Part shown: positions 46,701 through 56,400 of the stretch, piece after piece
How the letters are laid out: each line of letters starts with the position of its first letter
Position numbering within the stretch: the first letter of the stretch is position 1
DNA from: Euglena gracilis
Lineage: Eukaryota > Euglenida > Euglenophyceae > Euglenales
DNA: 64,000 nt
Assembly: GCA_039621445.1 (NCBI GenBank)
Contig: CP154957.1
Location: 29,088,798-29,152,797 of the forward strand
Direction of reading: 5' to 3'
Notes under the pieces: generated by a model
Database searches by the model: none
The model's input: only the letters and a program-made list of their open reading frames with translations
Told to the model about the DNA's origin: nothing
Translations under genes and position numbers: made by a program

Positions 46701-49194
46701 GTGCATTTTTTGCACTTTTTTTGCGGTTTTTTTGAGGGGTTTTTGTTTTTATATTTGGGTTCAAAAATCAGCATTTCTGGATTTATTTTCAAAGAAGCTG
46801 CATGGACTTTTAAACAATTCTGTCCTGGTATCCAGCCACTTCAGCCATTTGACTGTTCTCAGAACCAAAAAAAATCCTGGCCTGGTCAGAGTGAGGAGGG
46901 TCCGACCTCCCCCCCTCCGTGTTGAGAGGGGGGGTCCGGATCCCCCCCAGGCAGGGCTGTGCGGGAATCCCCGCAACCCTGTGGGTGGTTGGGGGGGGGG
47001 ATCCGACCCCCCCCATCAGACCTTCCCGTACAGCCCTGCCTTCAGGGCTTCCCGTGAATGTCTGGGCACCGGCGACAGCACCAAAATCTCCTCCCAAGGC
47101 CCAAGCAGTGGCAATGTTTGCTTGTGGACAGCAGCACCCAAGGTCACTCCGAAACCATGGAGTTTTTCCAATTCTCCTTTTTGGATTTTGTTGGCTTGTG
47201 GAGTGCGTTCTCTTCTCCAATCTTCGTTTGCAGTTTCTCTCTTCTTTCGCAGAGGGTTGACTGTGCTGGATGAGCCTTCAGCGACGCAGTCCAACCCAGC
47301 AGTTGTCAAGATCGGATTGTCGTACGGCAGCAAGAAGAAGGCACCCTCCGTCTTTGTGGAGAGCATTGAGGATGCCCGCAACCGACCAACATTGATTGAC
47401 AAGTGGATGACCGACATTGCAAATCTGCACAAGAAAAAGCCAGCACCAACTGTGCATTATACGAAACACCAGCCAGATGTCGAAAGTCTTCTACAGGTTT
47501 TCTTTTGCTTGCTTGTCTTTGAAGGTATAATTTGCAAGGTTTTTGTTTCAAGGTTGAGGATGAAGATTGATTCAAAATGTTGGGGTTTTGGCAACATTTT
47601 TATCCAAAGATGAATATCAAATCACCCCGGCAAGCCCCTCGGCTCTTTAAGCTGGTTTTTGACCCCCTCTCAGCAGAGGGTGGATACGTTTCGCATTTTT
47701 TGCGCATTTTTGATTTGTTTGAGCACATTTTTTTGTTTTTTTTTTGGCTTTTTTTTTATTTTCCTAATTTGTCGCATTTTTTGATTGTTTCTGCTTGAAA
47801 TCTTCGAATTTTTAAATTGAAATCTTCGTCATAATTCCATATAATTCTTCTGAATTTGGAGTCATTTTTGCATTCTTTTGCGCAATTTTTGCAATTTTGT
47901 GATTTGCGCTTTTTCTCTCAGATTTTGCATATTTTTTTTCATGGTGTTTCTCTCTCAAAAAAAATGCGCAATTGCAAAATGCTTTTTTTAAAGCCGGCAT
48001 CTAGAACTTTGATCACTGGTCTCTCTTCCTGCATTAATTTCATTTTAAACTTTTTTAGGCTTTTTTGGAGATTATTTACCATATGCAGGGGGGGGGGGCA
48101 GGTGAACACAATTTTTGGCCAATGCTTGTTGTGGCCATTTTGTTATAACTCCTGCTATAACAGCTCATACAGAGGATGCAGGCGGGGAGATCGCAGATTG
48201 CAGGGGGTGATCGCACCAGGGAAACGGGGGCACCAGGAAAGGATGTCCAGCTGCCCTCGGCGGCATCCGCTGTCTGCTGTTTGCTGCCGCCAGTCCCAGG
48301 ATGCTTGTATGATGGGTCGCTCCTTCTTTCGCTGGTTGCTTGTCTCTCAGGTGTGGCCTGCGGAATTTGAGGATTTGTTAAGCAGCACCATCATGCTTCC
48401 CCCTGCAAAGCTCAACGTCGAGCTTTATCAGTACGTGAAGTTCATCTGTTGTCTCCTGGACATACCGGCAGAGATGGTTTTCAGCAACGTTGTTTGACCC
48501 AAAAAAGGCAAGAAGTGCATTTGCAAATTCATAAATGTCTGCACCTCTCTCCGTGTGATTTGATACACGCATGCGTTTTTTTATTTTCTATGCATTGTGT
48601 ACAATTTATGGCAGTTTGGGGGTGGGGGTTTTCTTAAGCCGGAGGGGACCAGACCCCCCCCCCAGGGGACCCTACCCCCCCCCCGGGGGGGGGTCTGGTC
48701 CGGCCAGCCAGCCAGCCAGCACCTTTTTTCCAGCCATCACCTCCGAGCTGGGTTGCGGACCCTGGGGGTCCGCTGAAATAAAGTTCGGGGCAGCCCGACG
48801 AAGCCAGGCTGGACTGAAAAAAAAGGGTCAAAATGGCCGAAAATGGCATTTTTGGGTGGTTTTTGGTTTTTCACCTCTTAATTTTGGCCGAGAAATGCCA
48901 ACCCAGCTGGATTTGGGCTTTTTCTGGCATTTTTGGGCGCCCGCCAGGTCCAGCTCCCAGCCAGCCGGACCCCCCCCTGGACCAGTCCTGCCAGCACCTT
49001 TTTCCGCCGGCCCACAGCCCGGGGGGGTGCGCAAGAAATCCCCTGTGTGGGGGTTATGTATCAAAGAATGGACCACCATCTCTCCACCAGTTTACAATAA
49101 CCTCATCGAGTCATTGCACGTGCTTTTCACTCTATACACCGAATTCAAAGCAAATCAGCATTTCCAAAATGGACCAGAGCTGAATGCTGATTGA
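37516..49194 (+). CDS. IFT46: IFT46, intraflagellar transport protein 46 (conserved exons, spliced)
   Basis: IFT46 is a core subunit of the IFT-B complex that carries cargo along the ciliary axoneme. Family knowledge assigns it IFT52 binding and a role, with the adaptor ODA16, in delivering outer dynein arms. Five + strand exons (37,516-37,798; 44,193-44,611; 47,253-47,496; 48,351-48,468; 49,091-49,194) give in order: a Gln/Pro/Ala-rich and acidic N-terminal region; the family core EYNPQEYQNLNV, LKPFIPDYIPAVGDID and PRPDNKPDNL; LGLTVLDEP after the splice; PAPTVHYTKHQPD; WPAEFEDLL; LLDIP; and VYNNLIESLHVLFTLYTEFK near the C-terminus, with stop TGA at 49,192-49,194. These exons encode about 390 residues, and candidate upstream exons add about 70. 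That is longer than the usual 300-350 because of the extended acidic/Gln-rich N-terminus. Junctions are GT-AG and phase-consistent except the last. Confidence 0.93.
37799..38956. other. IFT46: IFT46 intron, T-rich, with G/C-run module
   Basis: 37,799-38,480 is T-rich, with repeated CAATTTTT and CAGATTTTACC-like phrases. 38,488-38,830 is a G/C-run hairpin module of the type at 2,640 and 14,000 (GTGCCCCCCCCCGGC, GGGGTCTGGACAACCCCC, CAAAAATTTTTGGCGTGCCG). No exon-like segment is evident. Confidence 0.5.
38957..41927. mobile_element. Element E4, uninterrupted copy of the E family in an IFT46 intron
   Basis: About 2.97 kb. The right end GCTTAAGTGCGAATCCGGCC plus GCCTAAG at 41,927 is intact. The left end is degenerate, recognisable from TTTTTAAGCTTTTTTC followed by ATTTGCGCATTTGCG. 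Its landmarks are in the same order as E1-E3: GGGTTTGAAAACACG (39,040), GTGTGACTGAGCCGGCGGG (39,400), TGGCTTCTGAATGGGTTG (40,173), CAGCTGCTGATGCTTCAGC (40,405), CCGACACGTCCCGGG (40,730), GGGTCATGG (41,278) and CAGCACGTCAGCACC (41,632). It is therefore the empty-site reference for the insertions in E1 and E2. Confidence 0.85.
41928..42397. other. IFT46: IFT46 intron, nothing assigned
   Basis: Mixed sequence without runs or clear repeats. No open stretch has convincing splice borders. Confidence 0.4.
42398..43092. repeat. Two tandem ~345-base G/C-run modules
   Basis: Each module starts GGCTG-ATTTTA then GGTGCCGACC (about 42,401 and 42,750). It runs through AAGGCGCCGG and AAAAAGGCC/AAAATGGCC, then CCGACTCCC or CCGACCCCC, a C-run/G-run hairpin, a CCTGCCCAGGCACTC palindrome and CTCCC...GGTTGGT. 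The palindromic GCCTGCCTGGGCAGGC at 42,993 and GGCGCCGAAGGCGCC at 42,890 are strong hairpins. Non-coding. Confidence 0.7.
43493..43942. mobile_element. C-run inverted-repeat element, AAAAATAAGAC type
   Basis: The left end ACTAACCCCCCCCCCC plus AAAAATAAGACCC is matched inverted at the right end (GTCTTATTTTTGG, G run, TTTAGT). Tandem GGGGGGTCTTATTTTTG units sit near both ends. The AT-rich centre contains GGCGCTTCGCGCC twice (43,668 and 43,823). The architecture is the same as the TAAACCCCCCCC element at 1,761, with a related but different unit. Confidence 0.75.
44193..44611 (+). CDS. IFT46: IFT46 exon: acidic segment and start of conserved core
   Basis: The acceptor is GAAACAG; the frame opens AGNDEAFDVGDDEEDVSS. 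An acidic Glu-rich stretch follows, then the family core EYNPQEYQNLNV, VRDLFQFI, YKPHTIDLE, LKPFIPDYIPAVGDID and FIKIPRPDNKPDN. The exon ends CT|GTATGC in phase 2 at 44,611; with the next exon's first base it restores Leu in DNL-GLTVLDEP. It is clearly GC-richer than the surrounding T-rich intron. Confidence 0.95.
46190..46406. mobile_element. MITE-like inverted repeat, CCTCACCCCC...GTGGCCA type, copy 1
   Basis: Left CCTCACCCCCAAAGTGGCCA; right GGTGGCCATTTTGAGGGGGG plus TGAGGG, its approximate complement. An internal GGCCATTTTGAGGGGGGTCA is a second right-end-like copy. A related element lies at 49,706-49,843. Confidence 0.65.
46915..47045. repeat. G/C-run block shared with 4,950-5,050
   Basis: GCAGGGCTGTGCGGGAATCC then CCCTGTGGGTGGTTGG and a G run, ending CCGTACAGCCCTGCC, which is an inverted copy of the opening. 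It closely follows the order at 4,950-5,050 and 24,240-24,330. Confidence 0.7.
47253..47496 (+). CDS. IFT46: IFT46 exon: GLTVLDEP to ESLLQ
   Basis: The acceptor is CTTCTTTCGCAG. One leftover base completes Leu, then GLTVLDEPSATQSNPAVV, a Lys-rich loop, SIEDARNRPTLIDKWM, NLHKKKPAPTVHYTK and PDVESLLQ, ending at CAG|GTTTTC in phase 0. The VLDEP...QSNP and PA-TV-YTK blocks are IFT46 hallmarks. Both junctions are canonical. Confidence 0.95.
47497..48350. other. IFT46: IFT46 intron
   Basis: T-rich, with a G run at 48,088-48,098. The end is a pyrimidine-rich acceptor (TTGTCTCTCAG). No other feature seen. Confidence 0.6.
48351..48468 (+). CDS. IFT46: IFT46 exon: VWPAEFEDLL to LLDIP
   Basis: The acceptor is TTGTCTCTCAG, phase 0. 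It reads VWPAEFEDLLSS, LPPAKLNVELYQYVKFIC and CLLDIP, matching the family block before 'DIPVY'. The family-consistent end is CCGG at 48,468, needed to make Val with the next exon, but the following bases are CAGAGA, not GT. The nearest GT donors (after 48,476 and later) are all phase 0 and would add residues such as AEM. Confidence 0.88.
48469..49090. other. IFT46: IFT46 last intron, with G/C-run module
   Basis: Contains C/G-run blocks at 48,652-48,700, with tandem CCAGCCAGCCAGC, and an AAATGGCCGAAAATGGCATT module at 48,830. It ends CTCCACCAG. Its 5' border is not a canonical GT in the phase needed by the protein. Confidence 0.5.
49091..49194 (+). CDS. IFT46: IFT46 last exon: VYNNLIESLHVLF to stop
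   Basis: The acceptor is TCTCCACCAG. Two leftover bases finish Val, then YNNLIESLHVLFTLYTEFK, ANQHFQNGPELNAD and TGA at 49,192-49,194. The IESLHVLF-LY-EFK block is the C-terminal signature of the family. The tail is short. The frame is also open upstream to about 49,030, so an alternative start after GCGCAAG would add about 18 residues (KSPVWGLCIKEWTTISPP) not expected from the family. Confidence 0.88.
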
Positions 49195-51130
49195 GATGTC
49201 CACCCTCCCAGCTAATCAGTTGACTCTGCACCGTCTATGTTCAGCTGTGCATCTTTTTTGTTTCTTCTTCAACAGAAATCAATGTAGAATTTCCTTCATT
49301 AACACAGTCTCCATCAAATCAGGGCAATAGTCACCGGCATGTGGTTTCTGGCTGGGACAGAAGTCAGCAGCCACATTCCCCAGGGTCCATGGTGTACTGG
49401 GGGGGGGGGGGGCTGTAATTTTCATTTGGTTTGTTGGTGTGCTCCCCAGCACCAGGGTTTTTTCTTATACCTAGATCTGGATTGGCCCGCCTGCCCAGAG
49501 CATTGGTCATTTATTTTTTTCTCAGATTCAATGAAATTGTCTGATTGTGGGGTTTTTTGCATCACAATTGATGGTTTGTGTTCCCAAAATTTGATCATGT
49601 AGCGCCAAAATCACACAAAAGGGTATTATTGTTCATTTGTAGTGTCGTTTTGCTGACGCATGTGTGTGTTGTTAGTGTCCCCGGAGGTTGTGTGAGCCAA
49701 ACTATCCTCACCCCCATAGTGGCCAATTGCCATTGCTAATGCCCCCCAAAGTGGCCACTTTTTTTTGGCATGGTGCCGGAGGTCAAAATTGTCACCCCCC
49801 CCAAAGTGTCCCCCCAAAGTGGCGGTTTTGGTGAGGGTGACCATTATAGGTACCTACCCAACGTCTGTGATCATGAGTGCGCATTTCTTCCGAATGAATA
49901 TATTAATTTTTTTGCATTAATAGTTTCCAAGTGTTCAGAAGGGTGGCGGGGATTGAGAGCAGGGTGTTGTGCAATACCCTAAAATGGGGCCAAAAAGGGC
50001 GTGATGTTGCTCAATGGCAATTGCCAAAGACGCATAGAGGCCATCAGCCTCAATAAACCACACAAATATGTTCACAGGGGAAGTTTCAGAATCCCTGCCC
50101 AAAATTTTCAATATTCTTGTCCAGAAGTTCAAAAATTTCGTCCAAAAAGTGACGGAGTCTCTGTGCACTCCGAGGTGCAGGTTATTGGACATCATTATGT
50201 CACTGTTTCCAGTGCCACTGAGAATTTGTGCTCAGAAAACGGAGGTGATAGGTATTTGGGACCTTTTTTGTTGCCGAGCTGGGCCGCCCGCTGGGTCACA
50301 ATTTGTCAAAGAGGTTCCGCCGGAATGGGGTGAAAGTTAAGGCAAGTGTCGGCCTATATTCAGGCCAGTTATTCGGGCTTTGCCAGAGGCAAGGACCCAC
50401 CAAGTTATTTAGGGGTTGGATTTTCGTTCAGTTTGTTGGGATCACATTGTGACCCGGTCAAAAATGGGAATCAGGAAACCTCATGGAGTTCAACCATCCC
50501 CCCATTCCCATTCCATTTTCTAGGGTACAGATTTTTAGGTCAACCAGTGCCTTGGGAAGAAACTTTTCTTTGCACCGTCCACCCCCACTTCCTGCAAGCA
50601 GATCTCAGCTGAGGATCCGCATCTCTCTGACTGGTTTGTGATAGTGTATAGATGTTTGAATTGATTGATGCACAGCTTAGTTTGCCAATCCAACCTCGTA
50701 ACCTTTTAGACCCGAGCAGATGGTTGTGCTCCATTGCTCTTTGTGTTCAAATCCTGAAATTGTTTTCACTCCTTGTTTCTTGACGAACTGGCAATTCTTG
50801 TTTCTATTTGGAGCATATTCTCTCAAATGTTTGTATGGTACAGTCAATGTGTGTTATTTTGTATTTTTCTGTACATTTCGAATCACTGTGGTTTGCAATG
50901 CTATTTGCTTTTTGTTCGTTAAACAGCCACATGTATTTTTGTTCTTTGCCGTCTCTTTGGAAAACCCCTGTCTACTTTTTGGGTCGTTTGCAGAAAAATC
51001 CCAAAAGGGTTTGTTGTTTTTTGGGGGGTCTGCTTTTTGGATTTTTTTTGAAAAACTCGACCCAGCTCACTGGAGATGGTCCAAAAATAGGTCCAAAACA
51101 GCCCATATCGTATCATACTCTGTTCATGTC
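49195..51130. other. Downstream of IFT46, no gene assigned
   Basis: Holds a second CCTCACCCCC/GTGGCC inverted-repeat element (49,706-49,843). A + frame at 50,068-50,340 (FTGEVSESLPKIFNIL...) follows an ACAG. It is fairly protein-like but unassigned and could be chance. From about 50,700 the frames are Phe/Leu/Cys-rich translations of T-rich DNA. Confidence 0.4.
49706..49843. mobile_element. MITE-like inverted repeat, CCTCACCCCC...GTGGCC type, copy 2
   Basis: Left CCTCACCCCCATAGTGGCCA; right AAAGTGGCGGTTTTGGTGAGG, approximately inverted. Internal AAAGTGGCCAC and AAAGTGTCCCC lie in a short centre. Same family as 46,190-46,406. Confidence 0.6.
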
Positions 51131-51289
51131 ATTCAGTCTCCCGAGCAATTCTGCCGTGGTGTGGGCCATTTTTCTGGCAGCGTGCGTGGCAGGTCGATCC
51201 CAGACGTGGTACACCAAAGTGGACACAGAAAAAAAAGTTTGGTTCAACTGTGGGCACCAGAAAAAAAAATTCAGTTACTTGTGCCGCAG

Positions 51290-51800
51290 GGGGGGGGGGG
51301 ATTATCGATTGTGCGCCGCGTGCCATGATTTCGCACTCCCTCGAGAAAAACCGCCCAGGGAGGACGGGACACCGAGGGCGAAGCACAAAGCCATCCATGC
51401 CTTGCTCGCCGGCGGTTTGCAGCTTGGTGGTTTTGGCGCGCTGGGTCAAGAGTCCCGGCTTAGTGCCGCCTCGACGGAGTTGGCCGATGATGCGGCTCCG
51501 GCGAGACTGCTGTGGCGCTTTCTCTTGCTCCTGGGGGGGGGCTCTCCCCCCTCTGGCCCCCATTTTCTGCTGACCTAGGGCGTTTGAACACAAATCTTTT
51601 ATTAAGGGTGGGGGGTCGGGCTCACAAGGTCTTTGTGCCTCGCCCTCGGTGCCCCTTCCTCCCTCGTCGGTTGCCGTCGAGGGAGTGCGGGGCACCTCGG
51701 GTTCCGCGCTTTGCCCTTGTGAGAGGCCATGCCTTGCTCCCCGGCGGTTCTGTTCAGATCGTTTAGGTGCGTTGGGTTAGGAGGTCCCGCTTAGTACCTT
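51290..51800. mobile_element. DIRS-like terminal sequences, two inverted copies
   Basis: At 51,360-51,393 is GGACGGGACACCGAGGGCGA plus AGCACAAAG. At 51,629-51,660 is the same in reverse orientation (CTTTGTGCCTCGCCCTCGG). The motif recurs at 54,612, 57,916 and 58,140, always at an end of a recombinase or gag-like fragment, with an associated 'GGGAGTACGAGACACCTCGG' form at 61,640 and 63,555. Flanking TTGGCCGATGATGCGG / GGAGTTGGCTACGGAAGCCG boxes are shared with 62,580. This looks like the split or inverted terminal region of the retroelement family. Confidence 0.6.
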
Positions 51801-51849
51801 TGTTTCGTCGGAATTGGCTGATTCTTAATTTGCCCTTCGACACCCAGAA

Positions 51850-52930
51850 GAAAGGAACAGAGTCGCGAACAAAGAAAAATCAAGAGAAGAAATCAATATC
51901 ATAAGAGTATTCAGAAAGCCACGAACCTGACGAACATCAATCGACAATTACAATTTCAACTTGACTTCAATAAGCAATGCATTGGAGAAGAAGTTGGAAT
52001 TCTACAGCCAAAGTGAACTAACTGCAGCAGCAGTCGCCACAGCAGCTGGAGAACCTGGAGGTGCGGACAAAACGTGGCGAACCGTAGCCGCCCCTTTCCC
52101 TCAGATCCTTTCATCAAAATTTCCCAGCACAAAAAGCCACCTAGTGACGGCCACGGACTGTGGACCACGGTGGTCAGGAAGACCAGAAAGAGGAAAGAAC
52201 CCCCAACCTGTCTAACACAACAAACCCTCCTAAGGGGAAGGGGGGGGGGGGCACAGCAGCCCCCCTAGATATCAAATGGACCTGGAGACCAAGAAAAAGC
52301 TACCAAGGCCATGGAGGCCAGAATTATATCCAAGGCCATGGAGGCCAGTTTCATTTGCAAGGCCAGCAGGGCCAGAATCATATGTAAGGCCATGGCAGCC
52401 AAAAACTGCAGAATCATGGAGGCCACAGGCACCAGGGCAATGGGGCCCAAAAGGGGGGTCCAATACTGGACACCCAGAAGCTAAGGTGCACTTCTCATTT
52501 AACACAGTTGCAACAGCCCCAGGGGGATACCCCAAAGGGGGCGTTGAAGGAAAAGGGGGTCAAACCCCTGGATCATTTATTTACGCCCGTGGCAGGGGAA
52601 GATCAAAAACAGGGGGGGGGGGCCTGAGAGGCCCCCTGTGGTATGTCATCTGACAACACCAAGCACAAAGTGGAAGACCAGAGAGTCAGCGAGGAGAGGG
52701 GGATAGAGTGCATGCACGCACACACCCTGTGTGTTTTTCGAAATGCTCAAACACCCCCTTCCCAGACCTCAGAAAATAACCTGATTGGTAAAATAAATTC
52801 CTTGGGGGGGGGAAATGGGCAGACACCCCCCTACACCAGAGGCTGCAAACAAGCCTGCAGTGGTGGCAGAAAAATTCCACTCCAGCAGCCTGTTAACTCA
52901 TCAAAGGTGGCATCCAACCCCTCTGGATAA
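51850..52930 (+). pseudogene. DIRS-like element, gag-like region (degenerate)
   Basis: Precedes the reverse transcriptase at 52,934 in the order expected for DIRS elements. A Gly/His/Gln-rich tract (QGHGGQNYIQGHGGQFHLQG) is encoded by tandem AAGGCCATGGAGGCCA units at 52,305-52,430. A homologous region with the same tract lies at 56,820-57,830. Frames are interrupted by stops. Gag identity is inferred from position and the tract, not from a domain. Confidence 0.5.
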
Positions 52931-52933
52931 GAA

Positions 52934-53700
52934 TTGTCCACCCACCCAAAACCCAGAGCCAATTTAGACCTGAAACAGGCAGAAAAAGTTCTGGATTACA
53001 AGAAAACTGGTTCAGTAAAAAGCGTGGGGGAGTCAGGAACCAAACATTTAATACCACGGTTTTCAATTTCAAAACCAGAAGGCGGATCAACAAAATTGAG
53101 AATTATCAGGGACTGCAGAGAATTAAACCAAAACTTTTCAGTGAAAACTTTCAAGCTGGATCATATCCAGCACATTTTCCCAGTTTTGGAAAAAGGCCAC
53201 TGGGCAGCAAAAAGCGACTTGAAGGATGTGTATTTTCACATCCCCGTCAGTCAGTCTAGTCCCTGAGGCCACGTTTAAGACGTCAGGTGGGGGGGGGGGG
53301 GGGGGGCAGAACCTGGGAAATCCAGGCAGGCTTTTTGGCCTGAAGGTCATGCCCCAAATTTTGATAGGTGTGATGAAAAAATTCGAAAAGCTGTGGAGAA
53401 AAATGGGCATTCAGGTATTCATATACATGGCGACATTTTACTAGTGGCCCCAACACAAAGCAAATTACAAAGTCATGTCAACACAGTAGTCAGAGATTCG
53501 CTTAGAGTAGGGTTCAAAATCAATGTCAAAAAGTTTACCCTTCAGCTCACCCAAATTGCAAGTCATCTTGGGTTTCGAATCAACTTCCAAGAAGCAAAAT
53601 TGCAAGTGCCCCCGAGAAAGTAAAGACAATACAGAAGGAACTGTGAGAAATTGTGAAAAAAAAGTTTTCACGTCAAAAAGGCAACTAGCTGCTATTTTGG
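52934..53700 (+). pseudogene. DIRS-like reverse transcriptase, broken
   Basis: Reads KHLIPRFSISKPEGGS, KLRIIRDCRELNQNF, HIQHIFPVLEKGHWAAKSDL, KDVYFHIPVS and, after a G-run interruption at 53,288-53,305, GFKINVKKFTLQL, SHLGFRINFQEAKLQVP. The KDVYFHIPV box and the GF-IN-KK/HLGF-I pair are typical of DIRS/Ngaro reverse transcriptases. The YxDD catalytic box is destroyed: around 53,425 the DNA reads YMA/T in one frame and HGDILLVAP in the next, a frameshift within the box. A stop follows HIPVSQSSP. Not functional. Confidence 0.78.
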
Positions 53701-53829
53701 GCAGATAAGGTGAAGTCTGATGGTGTTACCGGCGGGACCGGGGACGCAGAGCAAGGCCAGGCCAGGGTACAAAAGCACCAGAAAGGGGCAGGCGCGGAGG
53801 ATTTCGCTTAGCGGATCTTCCTAATTTAT

Positions 53830-54500
53830 GTGTGTTCTGTGCTGCTTTCTGTAGGCAGAACCAAGCCTGAACTCTTCGAATCACATGGCGGCAAGCATTG
53901 TACATTGAATACAAAAGGTAATTCCATAAGAAAAACTGGGTTTTGGAACCATGAATTCGAAAAGTCTGAAAAGGCACTCAGAACAATGGCCCAGCCCTTT
54001 TTAAGGACTTTCACAGATTACCTGGCAATATTTTTGGTGGCAAACTCCTCAGCCCCCCCTGGTATTCAAAACATCCCATTTCGAAGCAACTGAAAGCCCA
54101 ATTGATGGAAAAAAATTCTACTGGGCACCTGAACACCTTCCTCAAAATGCACCCAGAGAGTTTCATTCAGACAGCAGTACCCATGCTGGGGGGGGGGGCT
54201 TGACATCCGGACAGGAAAAATTGTGCAAGAATTTTGGAAAAAGACTCCATTTTTCACATAAACGTAAAAGAGCTATGGGCAACAATAAACACTGTAAAAA
54301 GCCCAGCAGACCAGGGTAAACAGTTTCCTTGTCAGTGGACAACCAGTAATGTACGATTACCTGACAGGGGGGGGGCAGAAAAGACCCCTTCAAATTCCAT
54401 TCTAAGACCCCTTTTCAAATAGTACATGGAGAACAACATAAACATTCAAGTAAAGTCGGTCCCTTCAAAGGAATGTCTAGCAGACCCCATAAGCAGATGA
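53830..54500 (+). pseudogene. DIRS-like RNase H region, broken
   Basis: Follows the RT on the + strand. 54,245-54,330 reads FHINVKELWATINTVK, parallel to SIHINLKELLAATNTVR in the clearer minus-strand copy at about 60,117. A G run at 54,188 and 54,366 interrupts it. The following frame reads VDNQ then a stop. The element appears truncated near 54,500, where a minus-strand fragment begins. Confidence 0.55.
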
Positions 54501-54570
54501 GAGATGGACAGTGGGGATTACTCTTTAGACCCCTAGCAATTCCAATGACTAAAACAGCAGTTCAAAGAAT

Positions 54571-55440
54571 TTATAATCCTGGAAGCAGATTTATTTGCCT
54601 CCCCAGGCAACAATAACTCACAAGTTCTTTGTGCTTCGCCCTTGGTGTCCCTTCCTCCCTTGTCGGTTTGCCTTGAAGGAATACGACTCCGCACTTTGCC
54701 CTTGTGAGGCATGATTGTGCACCGAAATTATGGCGGCCAGGGCATTTTCCAGGGAACCTTGGGCACCACAATGGGCTGTAAAGTCCTCCACCCACCTACA
54801 CCGACCAATTTCACAGACTTCTTGGGCAGAAAGTCCCATTTTTTTGAGTAAACCAACTCCTGCCCTCTGCTGGGGTGAGCCATCCATACCAGCGGGGGTA
54901 CCCCATTTTTTGGCCAAAAGATATTTGGTCATCAATTTTGAGACTTCCTCATCGTCAGCCAGGTCAGCCCCTTTCACTTGATGACGTCATATGTTTCAGC
55001 AACAAGGTCATTCGTCAGACCTGGGGACCCCTGTTGACTTCCCTAAAACCCCCCTTTAAGGAAATAAGTGCAGATACAACTCTCACCCATTTGTGGAATT
55101 TTTGGCCTTTGCGCTTAATTTTTATGTAGGGTGCCTTGCCCAACACGATGGCTGTGCGTGTGATTCTCTCCAAATCTGAGGATCTGAAAAACAGAGGATT
55201 TGTGAGCAAAAAATGAGTTGTGTACCAATATCATTAGGAAAGGGGGCTTGGGCCAGCCCCAGTAGGATAGGGAGAAGATCCAAACATGCACCATATTTCT
55301 TCAAATTTAATTTCAAATCCTTTAGTATGGTGCTAACATGGTGTGGAATATCAATCAACCAAATCAAAAGAATAGCACTTTTTGCATTTCGTGCCTGGGC
55401 CTTGGACAATTGAAATGATTTCACTAAAGCGTCAGCCACT
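54571..55440 (-). pseudogene. DIRS-like tyrosine recombinase fragment Y1
   Basis: Minus-strand pieces in order: MADALVKSFQLSKAQARNAK (core-binding side), KYGACLDLLPILLGLAQAPF, PYIKIKRKGQKFHKWVRVVS, ISLKGGFREVNRGPQV, LADDEEVSKLMTKYLLAKKW, GLLKKMGLSAQEVCEIGRCR, TAHCGAQGSLENALAAIISV. They align with Y2 and Y4. Compared with Y4 the HxxR box (HSTR) is replaced by PQQR and the tyrosine context TAHYQRLG by TAHCGAQG, so both catalytic landmarks are lost. The frame is split. The 3' end carries the GTPRAKHK-coding terminal motif. Confidence 0.72.
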
Positions 55441-55736
55441 TGGTCAATTGTGGCTCCAGGGGGGTTACCTGGGTCGTGTAGAATAGCCGGCTGAGAGCGG
55501 TGAAGGAGACCCAGGGGGGTGGATCCGGCAGCAAATTAAGGTTCGCCTCTGCCGCCAGGAGGGGGGTGCCTGATCTGGTTTCAAGCGGGTGTGCTTGTGG
55601 GACAGGGCGCCCCGGGAGGTGCCTCCGGGGGCCTGGAACAGACCCACCCTTGAGTTTGTTCCCAATTGAGTGAACCCGTGCACTGAGTTGGGAACCACAC
55701 ATGCTGGGGTCATGGACTGGAGTAACCGGTGCGTCG

Positions 55737-56400
55737 TCACGGTGAAGGAGACCCACCATAGCTAAAGTGGAGTATATGCCTGGCGGGCGCTTGGTGGCCG
55801 GTGTCGAAAACAAGGTAATTCCCACCAGGCTCCAGCCACCTGCACACACACATAGACAAAAAGGGCCAGAGGAGGAGAATAGCGCTAATCCAGAAGAAGT
55901 GATAAAAGGCACCAAAAAAACAGCCACAGTGCGCACAGGGGGGTACCCACATTTTCTCCAAAATCACCCATAAAAGTGCAAAAGAACTTTGATATTGTTT
56001 CATTCTGGGGTTTATCCCCCGGAAATTTTTTTGTATTTGTTTCCCTTCCATTATTTTCCTGAGCAAATCATGCAAAGATGGGGTCACATAGTGGGCAACA
56101 TTTTCTCCCCCCTGCAGGTTTGGAACATCTCCCTGTAGGGGGTAGTTTTTAGGCAGGGGGTCTCTGGTACTTTCATCTTTATTAATTGGGGCCACCTGGT
56201 GTCCAAATCTCAATAAGGGGTGACCATCAAAACTTTTGTCTGTGGAAATGCATTCAATCTGGGGAGAAAAGTTTGAATGATTGGCCAAGGGGGGTTGGCA
56301 TATAATCCCACAATGTCGTCCAAGGGACATTGCAGTGCATCCCCTTCTGTGGCATCCCATTGGGGCCACCTGGCCAGAAATCTGGGCAGTTTTTAGTTGC
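55737..56400 (-). pseudogene. Retroelement pol-derived fragment upstream of Y1
   Basis: Lies just upstream of Y1 in minus orientation, in the place of the RNase H to recombinase linker. It parallels 59,480-59,745 (both encode a PWTTLW/HWKTWG box and a stretch about tens of residues later ending in PLP/PKL). Frames are broken. The downstream part (55,424-55,740) is GC-rich and unassigned. Identity inferred by comparison with the 58.4-60.9 kb copy. Confidence 0.4.

Larger units (their letters stand above)
44612..47252. other. IFT46: IFT46 intron, T-rich, with MITE and repeat block
   Basis: Poly-T-rich sequence to about 45,650. 45,650-45,870 is GC-richer, with no assigned function. 46,190-46,406 is a MITE-like inverted repeat, and 46,915-47,045 is a G/C-run block related to 4,950-5,050. 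No conserved exon is expected here, because the flanking exons join directly at DNL-GLTVLDEP. Confidence 0.6.

Noticed and set aside
50720-51328. 202- and 256-codon overlapping + frames before the DIRS region
   Set aside because: Phe/Leu/Cys-rich translation of T-rich DNA running into the DIRS terminal motif; no homology recognised and two frames are equally open.
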